From Pollutimonas sp963706785 (GTDB lineage: Bacteria; Pseudomonadota; Gammaproteobacteria; Burkholderiales; Burkholderiaceae_B), in the NCBI GenBank assembly GCA_963706785.1, contig CAVPNJ010000001.1, forward strand, positions 1 to 64,000: 64,000 bases of DNA. The letters are read 5' to 3'. The notes below the pieces were generated by a model. The model was not told the origin of the DNA. It saw nothing but the letters and a program-made list of their open reading frames with translations, and made no database searches. Shown here piece by piece: positions 41,768-51,623 of the stretch (positions are counted from its first letter, which is position 1; every line of letters starts with the position of its first letter). The translations under genes were made by a program, and so were the position numbers.

Positions 41768-42951
41768 ATATTGATCAGCCTCTCACCTTGTTGGGCGGCA
41801 TTACGCCCCGGGATTTCATGCGCGACTATTGGCAGCGCAAGCCACTTTTGATCCGCCAGGCTATTCCGGACTTCAAGCCATCTTTGTCGATTGCCAATAT
41901 CAAACAACTAGTCCAGCGCGAGGAAGTGGAATCGCGACTGATATGGCAGGATGAAAATGGCTGGAATATGAAGACCGGTCCGTTGGATCGCTTACCCGCG
42001 GCAAGCAAACCGAATTGGTCCGTGCTGGCACAAAGTGTCGATTTGCACGACGACGCCACCGCAGACCTGATGAGGCAATTCCGATTTATCTCGGATGCGC
42101 GTCTTGACGACGCCATGATCAGCATTGCCACAGACGGTGGCGGCGTAGGCCCGCATTTCGACAGTTACGATGTGTTCCTGCTGCAAGCCCGTGGTCAAAG
42201 ACGCTGGCGTATCAGTCAGCAGGATGATCTTACACTCCAGCCCGGCTTGCCGCTGAAAATTTTGAAAAACTTTGAAGCCGAACAGGAATTCGTGCTGGAA
42301 CCAGGCGACATGCTCTATTTGCCGCCGCACGCGGCGCACGACGGCGTGGCAGTTGGCACGTGCATGACGATTTCGATCGGCTTTCGTGCCCCTACCGAAG
42401 CCACCCTTGCCTGCGGAATGCTGGAAGCGGCAAATGATCAGATTCTAGCTAACCTTGGGGATACCGGCGGTCTATATGCAAGCCCGGTAATTCCCGGGCC
42501 GCGTCTATCGGAAACCTACAAAGATGCGGGCATTCCTGCAACAGATCAGCCCGCAGCATTGCCTGAAGACCTAATCAAAGCGACCGTAAAAGCCATTAAA
42601 AAAGTAAATTTCGACAAAGCACTTGCCGCGCGATTTTTAGGCCAATGGCTAACCGATATACCTAACAATGCGTATTTCGAACCCGGCGACGAAAGCGTCG
42701 ATTTCAGCGAAATGCCACCAGCGGGCGGTAAACTCGTGCTGGATCGCTGTACCAAGCTGATGTATCGAGGCAAACAGCTTTACATCAATGGCGAAGTCGC
42801 CTCTGTCCCGGCATCGTCACGAATGCGGCTGCTGGCAGATAGCCGTGAATTGCACTGTGCGGATGCGCCGGCCCTTAGACTGAAAAAGAAAGAGCTCCGG
42901 GCCCTGACCGACTGGCTGCACGAAGGCTGGCTGCACTACGTGCAGGACTAA
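41764..42951 (+). CDS. roxA: Ribosomal oxygenase (JmjC/cupin, YcfD/RoxA-type)
   Basis: A 395-residue 2-oxoglutarate/Fe(II) oxygenase. The iron site is GPHFDSYDVFLLQ (H131, D133) and the distal His in LPPHAAHDG (H192 likely). FMRDYWQRKPLLIRQAI at the N terminus is the classic YcfD opening. E. coli YcfD hydroxylates an arginine of ribosomal protein uL16 (Arg81). The C-terminal winged-helix-like segment ends TDWLHEGWLHYVQD. Its ATG overlaps the mutS stop by four bases, so the two are translationally coupled. Confidence 0.88.
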   Translation: MNIDQPLTLLGGITPRDFMRDYWQRKPLLIRQAIPDFKPSLSIANIKQLVQREEVESRLIWQDENGWNMKTGPLDRLPAASKPNWSVLAQSVDLHDDATADLMRQFRFISDARLDDAMISIATDGGGVGPHFDSYDVFLLQARGQRRWRISQQDDLTLQPGLPLKILKNFEAEQEFVLEPGDMLYLPPHAAHDGVAVGTCMTISIGFRAPTEATLACGMLEAANDQILANLGDTGGLYASPVIPGPRLSETYKDAGIPATDQPAALPEDLIKATVKAIKKVNFDKALAARFLGQWLTDIPNNAYFEPGDESVDFSEMPPAGGKLVLDRCTKLMYRGKQLYINGEVASVPASSRMRLLADSRELHCADAPALRLKKKELRALTDWLHEGWLHYVQD

Positions 42952-42989
42952 GCAGAAACATGGGTCGGCATATATGCTTGCTTATGGCG

Positions 42990-43110
42990 ACCCACCGATA
43001 GTCCATAAAGCTATAACTACATATAAGTAATAAGGAAATAAGAAGCTTGTAGTTGGCCGTAGGGCCTAAAGTCTTAGAATGCTAGGATTCACGACTCTCC
43101 TGAGCACGCA
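42990..43110. promoter_or_regulatory. Upstream region of cysJ
   Basis: The gap to cysJ is AT-rich around 43006-43046 (TATAACTACATATAAGTAAT, then AAGGAAATAAG), unlike surrounding coding DNA. CysB sites in proteobacteria are AT-rich and precede sulfur assimilation genes. This is a weak, position-based guess; no consensus match can be claimed. Confidence 0.3.
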
Positions 43111-44910
43111 ATGCTGGCCCCTTCTTATTTGCCCGAATCCAAACACAAACTACTCACCGAATTGACAGAGGGTCTGGAATCGAGCGCACTAAGCTGGCTT
43201 TCAGGCTACTTTGCTGGAGTGGCACAAGGCAAGCAGTCAGCTCGCAGCGCCGCCCCTGCCATCGTCCCATCCACTAGCTCGGCAGCCGCTGTTGCCCAGC
43301 AACTCACGATCGTATACGGTAGTCAAACTGGCAATGCGAAGCGGATCGCCGAGTCGCTGGCGGAACGAACTTCCGCCCTGGGCTTGCAAACGAGGTTAAT
43401 CCGGGCCGACCGCTACGCGACGCGCGAACTCAAAGACGAGACCCTGCTCTATATCGTTATGAGCACGCAAGGCGAGGGAGACCCTCCCGACGATTCGCTC
43501 AGTTTCGTCGAGTTCCTTACCAGCCGCCGTGCGCCTAAATTACCGCAACTTAACTATGCCGTATTGGGGCTGGGCGATTCCAGCTATCCGCTGTTTTGTG
43601 GAATAGCCCAGAACCTGGACGCTCGGCTGGCGGAGCTTGGTGCGCACCGCCTGCATGATCTGGGTACAGCGGACCTGGATATCGAAACAATCGCCATTCC
43701 GTGGCAGGAAGCCACCATAGCGTTGGCGCAAAAAACGCTGAAAAACCCCGATATCCCTGGCGCCGTGGTAACGACCCCGCAGCCGAAGGTCGCAAGAGTT
43801 TCCCGAGAACAGCCGTTTCTCGCCGAATTGCTGCTCAACCAACCAGTCACCGGTCGCGACAGCGAGAAAGACGTGCGTCACCTCGAAATTTCGCTTGAGG
43901 GCAGCCAATTAAGCTATCAGCCTGGCGATGCTCTAGGTGTATGGCCCACGCAGTCGTCCGCGCTTGTCTCGCAGGTCATTGAAACGCTCAATCTTGATGC
44001 AAACGAAGTCATCGAAATCAATAAAGTGTCGCACAGCCTGAAAGAATGGCTGACCCACCATAGGGAACTGACGCAGCTGACCAAACCGTTCTTGGTCGCG
44101 CATGCCGACCTGGCGGACAGCGCAGCGTTGAAGGTCTTGCTGCAGACTGAATCAATTGACAAGCTCAAAGACTTCCTGGGTTCCCACCAACTACTCGACG
44201 TATTAAAGGAATATCCGGCGCCATGGACGGCGCATGGTCTGGCGAAGTCTCTACGCCCCCTGACGCCGCGCATGTACTCGATCGCGTCCAGCCCTGCCGC
44301 AGTTGACGACGAAGTTCACCTGACACTGGCCAACGTCGTCTACGAGCGCGAAGGAGAAAGCCGCTGGGGCGTCGCATCCAATTATCTTACCGAATTGGCC
44401 GAAGGCGACAAGCTTCCTGTCTTCATTGAAGAGAATACCCGCTTCCGGCTCCCCTCCGACAGCACTCGCGACGTGATCATGATAGGACCGGGTACCGGCA
44501 TTGCGCCGTTCCGGGCCTTTGTGCAAGAACGCAGTGCTCGTGGCGCCAACGGACGCAATTGGCTTTTTTTCGGCAACCCGCATTTTTCCTCTGATTTCCT
44601 ATATCAGACTGAATGGCAGCGCGCCCTTAGCGACGGCGAATTGCACAAGTTGGATCTCGCATTTTCGCGCGACCAACCCGAAAAGATTTATGTACAGCAC
44701 AAACTGCTTGAGCGTTCGGCCGAGCTCTACGACTGGATCCAGGGCGGCGCACATATTTACGTTTGCGGAGACGCCAACCGCATGGCCAAAGATGTTCATC
44801 AGGCGTTATTACGCATCGCGCAGAACGAGGGTGGCCTAGACGAGTCTCAAGCCAAGCAATGGCTTGATGACTTGGCTGCCCAGGGGCGCTACGCCCGCGA
44901 CGTTTACTAA
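43111..44910 (+). CDS. cysJ: NADPH-sulfite reductase flavoprotein subunit
   Basis: A 599-residue diflavin reductase. An FMN-binding flavodoxin domain (residues 65-210: IVYGSQTGNAKRIAESLAER, STQGEGDPPDDSLSFVEFL, VLGLGDSSYPLFCGIAQ), an FAD domain (LTPRMYSIASSPAAVDDEVH) and an NADPH domain (DVIMIGPGTGIAPFRAFVQE, HIYVCGDANRMAKDVHQALL) ending GRYARDVY, the typical CysJ tail. It passes electrons from NADPH to CysI for six-electron reduction of sulfite. cysI starts 11 bases after its stop. Confidence 0.96.
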   Translation: MLAPSYLPESKHKLLTELTEGLESSALSWLSGYFAGVAQGKQSARSAAPAIVPSTSSAAAVAQQLTIVYGSQTGNAKRIAESLAERTSALGLQTRLIRADRYATRELKDETLLYIVMSTQGEGDPPDDSLSFVEFLTSRRAPKLPQLNYAVLGLGDSSYPLFCGIAQNLDARLAELGAHRLHDLGTADLDIETIAIPWQEATIALAQKTLKNPDIPGAVVTTPQPKVARVSREQPFLAELLLNQPVTGRDSEKDVRHLEISLEGSQLSYQPGDALGVWPTQSSALVSQVIETLNLDANEVIEINKVSHSLKEWLTHHRELTQLTKPFLVAHADLADSAALKVLLQTESIDKLKDFLGSHQLLDVLKEYPAPWTAHGLAKSLRPLTPRMYSIASSPAAVDDEVHLTLANVVYEREGESRWGVASNYLTELAEGDKLPVFIEENTRFRLPSDSTRDVIMIGPGTGIAPFRAFVQERSARGANGRNWLFFGNPHFSSDFLYQTEWQRALSDGELHKLDLAFSRDQPEKIYVQHKLLERSAELYDWIQGGAHIYVCGDANRMAKDVHQALLRIAQNEGGLDESQAKQWLDDLAAQGRYARDVY

Positions 44911-44921
44911 TCAGGATCGAC

Positions 44922-46622
44922 ATGAGCAACACCCTCGCACATCTGGAACAAGTTAAAGCGGATAGCCGCCACTTGCGCGGCACCATCATCGAAGGACTCA
45001 ACGACCCTGTAACCGGCGCAATCAGCGACGACGACAACAAACTGCTCAAATTCCATGGCAGCTATCAACAAGACGATCGTGACATTCGCGACGAAAGACG
45101 CAAGCAAAAGCTCGAGCCAGCCTATTCGTTCATGATACGGGCCCGATTGCCCGGCGGTGTAATCACGCCGGCACAATGGATTGCCTTCGATGACCTCGCC
45201 AGAACCTATTCCGCGCGCGGCTTGCGCATCACCACACGCCAAACGTTCCAGTGGCATGGGGTCATCAAGCGCGACCTCAAACCGGCCATGCAAGCCATTC
45301 ATAGCGCCATGGCAACCACGATTGCCGCTTGCGGCGACGTCAATCGGCAAGTGGTCAGTTCAGTCAATCCATTGCTTTCCAGTCAACACAAACTAGTGCA
45401 GGAATGGACTCAAAAGCTTTCAGACCATTTCATTCCTCGCACTCGGGCCTATCATGAAATCTGGCTTGACGGCGAAAAAATAGTCGGCGCACCAGAGGAA
45501 GAGCCTATTTACGGCGATACTTATCTGCCGCGTAAATTCAAGATGGGCATTGCGATTCCACCGACCAACGATGTCGATGTCTTTGCACAAGATCTTGGCC
45601 TTATTGCCATTATCCAGGACGGCAAACTTCAAGGCTTCAACGTGGCCATCGGCGGCGGCATGGGAGCCACCCACGGCGACGACACAACTTATGCTCGTCT
45701 GGGAAGCCTTATTGGATTTGTACCGCCCGAGCAACTGATTGCTGTCGCCGAAGGCGTCGTCACCTTGCAGCGAGACTATGGCAATCGGGTCGAACGCCAG
45801 CATGCGCGCCTGAAGTACACACTGGATCATCGCGGCCTGGACTGGTTTAAAGCCCAGCTGGAGGAGCGCATCGGTTTCACTTTGCAGTCCGTCAGGCCAT
45901 ATCACTTCGACCAGAATGGCGACCGCTACGGCTGGACGCAGGGCGAAGACGGGAAATGGCATCTGGGCCTTTACATCGAGTCGGGCCGTCTGTGGGATCA
46001 GGGGGAAAGTCTGCTGCAAACCGGTGTACGCGAGATCGCAAAGGTACTTCGGGGTGAATTCCGCATGACATGCAACCAGAACCTGGTCATCTCGAACGTC
46101 GCCACCAAGGATCTCGCCAAGATTGACAAGCTGGTCGCGCAGTACGGACTAGATGGCTATGTCCAGCAAAGCGGCATTCGACGTCACAGCATCGCTTGCG
46201 TAGCTTTGCCGACTTGTGCGCTTGCCATGGCTGAAAGCGAGCGGTATGCGCCCGTCCTGCTACCGAAGCTGGAGTCCCTACTCGCCAAACACGGTTTGGT
46301 TGACGCGCCCATTCTGTTGCGGCTTTCGGGCTGTCCCAACGGGTGCTCTCGGCCATACCTCGGTGAAATCGCCTTGGTAGGACGTGCTTTGGGGCGTTAT
46401 GATCTTCGCTTAGGCGCCGATTTCACCGGCGAACGCCTGAATGTGATCTATCGTGAAAACATTGCCGAGCCTGAAATCCTGAGCACCCTGGACTCCCTAT
46501 TTGCCAAATACGCGAAAGACCGCGACACCGACGAAAAGTTTGGCGATTTTCTAGTGCGTAACAACGTTATCCCTGCACCCTCACAACGGCAAATACCAAT
46601 AGTTCTTGACGCCGTAACCTGA
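44922..46622 (+). CDS. cysI: NADPH-sulfite reductase hemoprotein subunit
   Basis: A 566-residue siroheme and 4Fe-4S enzyme reducing sulfite to sulfide. The cluster ligands are CVALPTCALAMAESE (Cys-x5-Cys) and LSGCPNGCSRPYLGEIALVG (Cys-x3-Cys). The duplicated ferredoxin-like halves include ITTRQTFQWHGVIKRDLK and GEFRMTCNQNLVISNVATKD. It works with CysJ. The siroheme-making cysG begins 5 bases after its stop, matching need for cofactor and apoenzyme together. Confidence 0.97.
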   Translation: MSNTLAHLEQVKADSRHLRGTIIEGLNDPVTGAISDDDNKLLKFHGSYQQDDRDIRDERRKQKLEPAYSFMIRARLPGGVITPAQWIAFDDLARTYSARGLRITTRQTFQWHGVIKRDLKPAMQAIHSAMATTIAACGDVNRQVVSSVNPLLSSQHKLVQEWTQKLSDHFIPRTRAYHEIWLDGEKIVGAPEEEPIYGDTYLPRKFKMGIAIPPTNDVDVFAQDLGLIAIIQDGKLQGFNVAIGGGMGATHGDDTTYARLGSLIGFVPPEQLIAVAEGVVTLQRDYGNRVERQHARLKYTLDHRGLDWFKAQLEERIGFTLQSVRPYHFDQNGDRYGWTQGEDGKWHLGLYIESGRLWDQGESLLQTGVREIAKVLRGEFRMTCNQNLVISNVATKDLAKIDKLVAQYGLDGYVQQSGIRRHSIACVALPTCALAMAESERYAPVLLPKLESLLAKHGLVDAPILLRLSGCPNGCSRPYLGEIALVGRALGRYDLRLGADFTGERLNVIYRENIAEPEILSTLDSLFAKYAKDRDTDEKFGDFLVRNNVIPAPSQRQIPIVLDAVT

Positions 46623-46627
46623 ACACA

Positions 46628-48061
46628 ATGAGATTATTTCCGCTATTTGCCGACCTGCAAAATCGTCGAGTGTTGGTCGTGGGCGGCGGAGCGGTAGCCG
46701 AACGAAAAGTGGCCAGCCTGCTGTCTTCTGGCGCGCTGGTTACCGTTGGTGCCCCAGTGGCAACAGCGGAAATACTGCGCTTGCATAAGCAAGGTGCCAT
46801 CCAGTTCCACCACACCAGCTTTCAACCGGAATGGCTCGATGATATGTGGCTTATCATCGCGGCTACTGACGATCGTGACATCAATCAGCACGTCGCATCG
46901 CTGGCCAATGAGAGGCGGCTTTTCATCAATGTGGTTGACGATGCCGCCCTCTCCTCCTTTCAGGTACCTTCGATCGTCGATCGCGCTCCGCTAGTCATCG
47001 CAATCTCATCTTCCGGATACGCACCAGTGATTGCGCGGCGGGTGCGCGAACGTATCGAAGCCCTATTTGATCACTCCCTGGGAGCGCTAGTGGCGCTGGC
47101 TGCCAGGCATCGCCCCGCTATACGGCTAGCACGACCGGATATGCGACAACGGCGGCAGTTTTATGACTGGCTCCTTGATGGCCCTGTTGCCGGCGCTTTG
47201 CGCAAACATCAGCCCATCGCTGCGGAAAAGGCACTGCAAACCGAACTAGAGCGGCCACAAGCCGCCACGCAAGGCAAAGTTGTGCTGGTGAGTGCAGGCC
47301 CTGGCGACCCGGGCTTGCTTACGCTGAATGCTCTGCGGGCGCTGAATGAAGCCGACATTATTCTTTACGATCGTCTGGTCAGCAATGAGATCAGAGAACT
47401 CGCAAGAAGGGACGCCACCCAAGTGTGTGTGGGAAAGAATCCTGGTGAAGATCACGACGCAACCCAATCGCGTATACACCAGCTTATGCTGGAACACGCC
47501 CGGGCCGGGCAGTTCGTCGTCAGACTTAAAGGGGGCGATGCATTTATATTTGGCCGGGGCGGCGAAGAGCTTGAGTTTTTGCGCGAGCACGGGATCGCTT
47601 ATGAAGTAGTGCCTGGCATAACCGCAGCCATGGCCTGTGCAAGCTACGCAGGCATACCGTTGACGCATCGCGATTATGCACAGTCTGTTCGACTGACTAC
47701 GGCACAATTCAGCAAAGGTACGACGGCGGAAGACTGGGTGTCGCTGGCACAAGAAAAGCAAACACTCGCGTTTTACATGGGCGTGAGCCAGCTGGATTGG
47801 CTACCCGGACGTCTGATTGCGAACGGACGTTCTGGGGATACACCGTATGCACTGATCGAAAACGGTACGCGCAGCAATCAACGGGTATTGCACGGCAAGC
47901 TAAAAAACCTTACTGCCCAGGCGCGGCAGCATGCCTTCAAGGCACCCTCGCTACTGTTGATCGGTGAAGTCACTGCACTGGCGCCAAAGCTGCAATGGTT
48001 TGGCGCCAGTATCGATGCAGAAGAAGCTATTTCGATCCCATATGAGTCGACAACACCGTAA
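46628..48061 (+). CDS. cysG: Siroheme synthase (multifunctional CysG)
   Basis: A 477-residue enzyme. The N-terminal half is precorrin-2 dehydrogenase/ferrochelatase (RVLVVGGGAVAERKVASLL, AATDDRDINQHVASLANERR, SSGYAPVIARRVRERIE). The C-terminal half is uroporphyrinogen III methyltransferase (VLVSAGPGDPGLLTLNALRA, ILYDRLVSNEIRELARRDA, VVRLKGGDAFIFGRGGEELE). It makes siroheme for CysI. Third gene of the cysJIG unit. Its last 35 bases overlap the convergent bamC gene. Confidence 0.96.
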   Translation: MRLFPLFADLQNRRVLVVGGGAVAERKVASLLSSGALVTVGAPVATAEILRLHKQGAIQFHHTSFQPEWLDDMWLIIAATDDRDINQHVASLANERRLFINVVDDAALSSFQVPSIVDRAPLVIAISSSGYAPVIARRVRERIEALFDHSLGALVALAARHRPAIRLARPDMRQRRQFYDWLLDGPVAGALRKHQPIAAEKALQTELERPQAATQGKVVLVSAGPGDPGLLTLNALRALNEADIILYDRLVSNEIRELARRDATQVCVGKNPGEDHDATQSRIHQLMLEHARAGQFVVRLKGGDAFIFGRGGEELEFLREHGIAYEVVPGITAAMACASYAGIPLTHRDYAQSVRLTTAQFSKGTTAEDWVSLAQEKQTLAFYMGVSQLDWLPGRLIANGRSGDTPYALIENGTRSNQRVLHGKLKNLTAQARQHAFKAPSLLLIGEVTALAPKLQWFGASIDAEEAISIPYESTTP

Positions 48062-49145
48062 TGATACGTTTTGCCGTATCGGTGTTCTGCACTTGGCCGT
48101 TCTGATCAAGGACCGTCACGAGCGAGCCTGAACCCTGATCGGCCACGTGGATACGATATGGCGTGGCCGCAGCAGTATTCTTCGAGCCGAACAGGCGTCC
48201 GATTATGTTCTGCTGTTCGATTTTTTCACCTGTATCGCTGTCCAGGTAACGGATGAAATAATCGCCAGCAGAACGGTCGCGATCTTCGACAGCAAAGCCC
48301 GCGGAATCGATGGCCACGCCTACACGTCGCCAGGCACGGTCGTAAGGTTCGCCCAAGGTAAGAGCCGCCTGACCCTGAGAGCCAGCCGTAATTGACGGCA
48401 GGTCGGAGTCTTTCTCGGCCTGCGCCACTTGAGTTTGCGCGCTCTTGACGTCGGTGCCTAAAAAGACCATCAATCGAGCCAGCATGGCGGCGTTAAGACC
48501 CGGGTCCTCTTTGCCGAACACCCATTTAAAAGCGGCGCCGTCAGGTGTGGGGGTTTCAACCATTTGTTGATGGCTGATATAGACTTCGGTCTTGCCGTTG
48601 ACACGCTCGACGCGAGTGCGGAAACGCTCACGCTCGCCGCTATCGAAAACCTGGTCGATTACAGCGCCTAAAGCGGAGCGGATCCATCCCTCCGGAATCT
48701 TGGCGCGATTTTCTGCCCAGTCGGTTTCCATTAGGCCAGCGCGAGGGTCTTGCGAATGCAGGGTAAAGCCCTGTTCGCCCCAGAAATCAACGATCTTGGG
48801 GTAGACAACCTCGGCCGGTTGGTCGACTGCCAGCCAGCGAATATCGCCATCGCGCATGACCGACACGCCACTGCTCGAAGGCAGGACACGGTCGGCGGCG
48901 CTGACATTTTGCTGAGCCTGCCGGCTTTGCGCATATTGGCTGAAGGTTGCGGAACCTTCTGGTGCCCGGAAATGCGCATCGCGATTAGCCTGAGTAAGGT
49001 CAGGGGGAATGCTGAGAGGATCGCCAGCCACGGTACTTTTATAGTTGACTGATTCTTCCTTACCGATCATTTCGTTCACGGTTGAGCAGCCAGACAACAA
49101 AAGCACACCCAAACCAAGCGTCAAGCTGGCACAGCGTTTGTTCAT
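48027..49145 (-). CDS. bamC: Outer membrane assembly lipoprotein BamC (NlpB)
   Basis: A 372-residue lipoprotein. The lipobox is LLLSGC (C20), giving a lipidated N terminus, and SVNYKSTVAGDPLSIPPDLT follows as in NlpB/BamC. Two BamC-type globular domains come next (WLAVDQPAEVVYPKIVDFWG, and LTLGEPYDRAWRRVGVAIDS). BamC is an accessory of the BAM complex that inserts outer-membrane proteins. I start at MNKRCASLTLG (49145). The gene lies right after dapA, as in other proteobacteria (formerly dapX), and its 3' end overlaps cysG by 35 bases. Confidence 0.9.
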   Translation of the reverse strand: MNKRCASLTLGLGVLLLSGCSTVNEMIGKEESVNYKSTVAGDPLSIPPDLTQANRDAHFRAPEGSATFSQYAQSRQAQQNVSAADRVLPSSSGVSVMRDGDIRWLAVDQPAEVVYPKIVDFWGEQGFTLHSQDPRAGLMETDWAENRAKIPEGWIRSALGAVIDQVFDSGERERFRTRVERVNGKTEVYISHQQMVETPTPDGAAFKWVFGKEDPGLNAAMLARLMVFLGTDVKSAQTQVAQAEKDSDLPSITAGSQGQAALTLGEPYDRAWRRVGVAIDSAGFAVEDRDRSAGDYFIRYLDSDTGEKIEQQNIIGRLFGSKNTAAATPYRIHVADQGSGSLVTVLDQNGQVQNTDTAKRIITVLSTHMGSK

Positions 49146-49160
49146 ACGCATATATATCAT

Positions 49161-50063
49161 TTAGATCAAGCCCACTTCTTTCAACGAGTTTCGCACTACA
49201 CCGTGATACTGCTCGTGCAGGGCGGTTAAGGGTAAGCGATAGCCCAGTTCGGACAGCCCCATTTCAGCAACTGCCCATTTAACGGGAATTGGATTAGATT
49301 CAACGAACAGTACTTTGTTCAGGGTCGCAAGACGCGCATTGAGCTGGCGAGTCAAGGGAACATCGCCATTCAAGGCTGCGTCGCACAAGTGCCGCATGAG
49401 TTTGGGGGCTACGTTCGCGGTGACGGAAATATTACCCTGCCCGCCAAGCAGGATTAGTGCGGCGGCGGTCGCGTCGTCGCCACTGACAACGCTAAAATGG
49501 GCAGGCACGTCGCGCACCAACATGGCGCCCCGCGCGATATCGCCCGTAGCGTCTTTAACACCGATAATGCCGGGAATCTGTGCCAGACGCAGGATAGTGT
49601 CGTTGGATAGATCGGCAACGGTGCGACCCGGTACGTTATACAACACCGACGGCAATTCGACGGCCTCGGCGATGGTACGAAAGTGCTGGTAAAGGCCTTC
49701 CTGCGAAGGCTTGTTGTAGTACGGGACTACCGACAGCCCGGCCTGCGCCCCGACCGACTTGGCGTGCTGCGAAAGCTCGATGGCTTCGGCGGTAGAGTTT
49801 CCACCGATGCCAGCAATGACGGGTAGGCGTCCGGCTGAATACTCGACCGCAATCTTAATCAGTTCAGCGTGTTCTTCGACGCTGACGGTCGGCGACTCAC
49901 CCGAAGTACCCACCACCACCAAGGCATCGGTACCCTCGGCGGCGTGCCAATCGATGAGCTTTCGGTAGCAATCGAGATCCAGGGTGCCATCGGGATGCAT
50001 GGGTGTAATCAGGGCTACCATACTGCCCCGAAGGATTGTGCTCGCTGAATCCGTGCTTGCCAT
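49161..50063 (-). CDS. dapA: 4-hydroxy-tetrahydrodipicolinate synthase
   Basis: A 300-residue TIM-barrel aldolase of lysine/diaminopimelate synthesis, condensing pyruvate with aspartate semialdehyde. Catalytic residues: T53 in VVGTSGESPTV, Y142 in LYNVPGRTV, and the Schiff-base lysine K170 in IGVKDATGDI. Length is normal. It follows the site-2 protease gene and is followed by bamC with a short gap, forming a leftward pair. Its pathway partner lysC is in the same window. Confidence 0.96.
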   Translation of the reverse strand: MASTDSASTILRGSMVALITPMHPDGTLDLDCYRKLIDWHAAEGTDALVVVGTSGESPTVSVEEHAELIKIAVEYSAGRLPVIAGIGGNSTAEAIELSQHAKSVGAQAGLSVVPYYNKPSQEGLYQHFRTIAEAVELPSVLYNVPGRTVADLSNDTILRLAQIPGIIGVKDATGDIARGAMLVRDVPAHFSVVSGDDATAAALILLGGQGNISVTANVAPKLMRHLCDAALNGDVPLTRQLNARLATLNKVLFVESNPIPVKWAVAEMGLSELGYRLPLTALHEQYHGVVRNSLKEVGLI

Positions 50064-50145
50064 AATGCGAATGATCTCCTCGACTTCACTAAAACGGTGA
50101 ACTTGCCTTAAATAACTCGCAAGTTTACCGGATAAGAATCGAATT

Positions 50146-50799
50146 TTATAAGAACCAATTAATAATTAACTGACCAAATGCTAGCAAAGGCTGCAGAACA
50201 ACCCACAAAACACCAGTTAGCATCAAAATTATAAGTATGACCAAGCCATAGGGCTCGACCCGGGAATACTGTTCCGCTATGCGATTAGGCAGCAAACTGT
50301 ACACAATACGCCCGCCGTCCAACGGCGGCAGCGGCACAAGATTAAGCGCCATCAGGACGAGGTTGACTTGGATTCCGGCAATTGCCATCTGCACCCAGAA
50401 GTCGTTTGCGGAAGCACCGCTAGTCTCGGCCAAGACGCGCAATCCTATAGCCCAAAGGATTGCCATGACGAGATTCGAAAACGGCCCCGCGAGCGCAACC
50501 CACAACATGTCGCGCTTGGGACGCCGCAGTCGCCCCCAATCTACCGGTACTGGCTTGGCCCACCCGAATAGCAGGCCCGCCCCGCCCAATATCTTGGTGC
50601 TGAATAACAAGACCAAGGGCACAATAATCGTACCGACCAAATCGATATGACGCACAGGATTCAAACTGACGCGGCCTGCCTGCCATGCCGTAGGGTCTCC
50701 GAACATTCGGGCAACATATCCATGAGCCGCTTCATGTAAAGTAATCCCGAATATAACCGGCAAAGCATAAACAGTGATCGTCTGTATCAGGGATTCCAT
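50146..50799 (-). CDS. Site-2 protease family protein (M50, zinc membrane peptidase)
   Basis: A 217-residue polytopic protein. The zinc site is ITLHEAAHGYVARMFGD (H22, E23, H26) and the third ligand loop NLVPLPPLDGGRIVYSLLP. RVSLNPVRHIDLVGTIIVPL is another family mark. There is no PDZ domain, so it is of the small YwhC/Rip type; it may cleave membrane segments of unknown substrates. It lies leftward between yciO and dapA, an order common in Alcaligenaceae. Confidence 0.88.
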   Translation of the reverse strand: MESLIQTITVYALPVIFGITLHEAAHGYVARMFGDPTAWQAGRVSLNPVRHIDLVGTIIVPLVLLFSTKILGGAGLLFGWAKPVPVDWGRLRRPKRDMLWVALAGPFSNLVMAILWAIGLRVLAETSGASANDFWVQMAIAGIQVNLVLMALNLVPLPPLDGGRIVYSLLPNRIAEQYSRVEPYGLVILIILMLTGVLWVVLQPLLAFGQLIINWFL

Positions 50800-50875
50800 A
50801 GATTTCCGCGCAGGCCCTTACCCGACTGAACAGGTAAGCAATGTAAGTAAGTGCTGATGAAAAACAATCTGCTAT

Positions 50876-51502
50876 TTAATCCAGGCCCAAGGCAGAGAGA
50901 TCACCCTGGCCGCGGCGTACGATCTCGGGGGTATCGCTAGTAAGATCGATCACCGTCGTAGGTTGCAGGGGGCACGGCCCGCCATCGATCACCGCGGCAA
51001 GCTGATTGGCATAACGATCGAAAATCGTCTGTGCATCGTTCAAAGGTTCTTCCTCGCCGTCGGGAATAAGGGTCGTCGACATAAGCGGCGAACCTGCCGC
51101 TTCGAGCAGAGCAAGCGTCACGCGATTATTGGGGACTCGTATGCCGATTGTCTTGCGTGACGGATGCGACACCCTTTTGGGAACCTCGCGAGTAGCTTCA
51201 AGGATAAATGTCCAGGGGCCGGGCGTTGCCATTTTAAGAAAACGGTATTGGCGGTTGTCGACGCGGGAAAAATGCCCGATTTCGGCAAGATCACGACACA
51301 ATAGGGTAAGGTGGTGGCGATCGTCCAGGCCGCGCAAGCGACGTAAGGCGTCGGCTGCAGACTTATCGTCGAGCCTGGCGACTACCGCGTAGCTTGAATC
51401 TGTTGGCACAGCGACCAGTCCGCCATCGGCAAGCAATTGACCCGCCTGCTTCAGCAAACGAATCTGGGGATTTTCTGGATGAACGACAAACAATTGAGCC
51501 AT
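50876..51502 (-). CDS. yciO: YciO/YrdC/Sua5 family protein
   Basis: A 208-residue protein resembling YciO more than TsaC: MAQLFVVHPENPQIRLLKQ at the N terminus, GGLVAVPTDSSYAVV, FLKMATPGPWTFILEATREV and SRKTIGIRVPNNRVTLALLE, ending PTTVIDLTSDTPEIVRRGQG. YrdC-type proteins make threonylcarbamoyl-AMP for tRNA t6A37; YciO has a similar but weaker activity and its physiological role is unclear. It leads the leftward set yciO-protease-dapA-bamC. Confidence 0.86.
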   Translation of the reverse strand: MAQLFVVHPENPQIRLLKQAGQLLADGGLVAVPTDSSYAVVARLDDKSAADALRRLRGLDDRHHLTLLCRDLAEIGHFSRVDNRQYRFLKMATPGPWTFILEATREVPKRVSHPSRKTIGIRVPNNRVTLALLEAAGSPLMSTTLIPDGEEEPLNDAQTIFDRYANQLAAVIDGGPCPLQPTTVIDLTSDTPEIVRRGQGDLSALGLD

Positions 51503-51623
51503 TTAACGTATCCTAACATTCTTGAGAGTGAATTTAAGGTTCCATGCTGCCATAGGCAATAAAATATAACGGATATCTGCACCGAAGCGAACTTAGCCCT
51601 AAACCGCATTAAAGGAATCTACC

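Noticed and set aside
45420..46019. Minus-strand open frame of 199 codons inside cysI
   Set aside because: Shadow of the well supported cysI gene.
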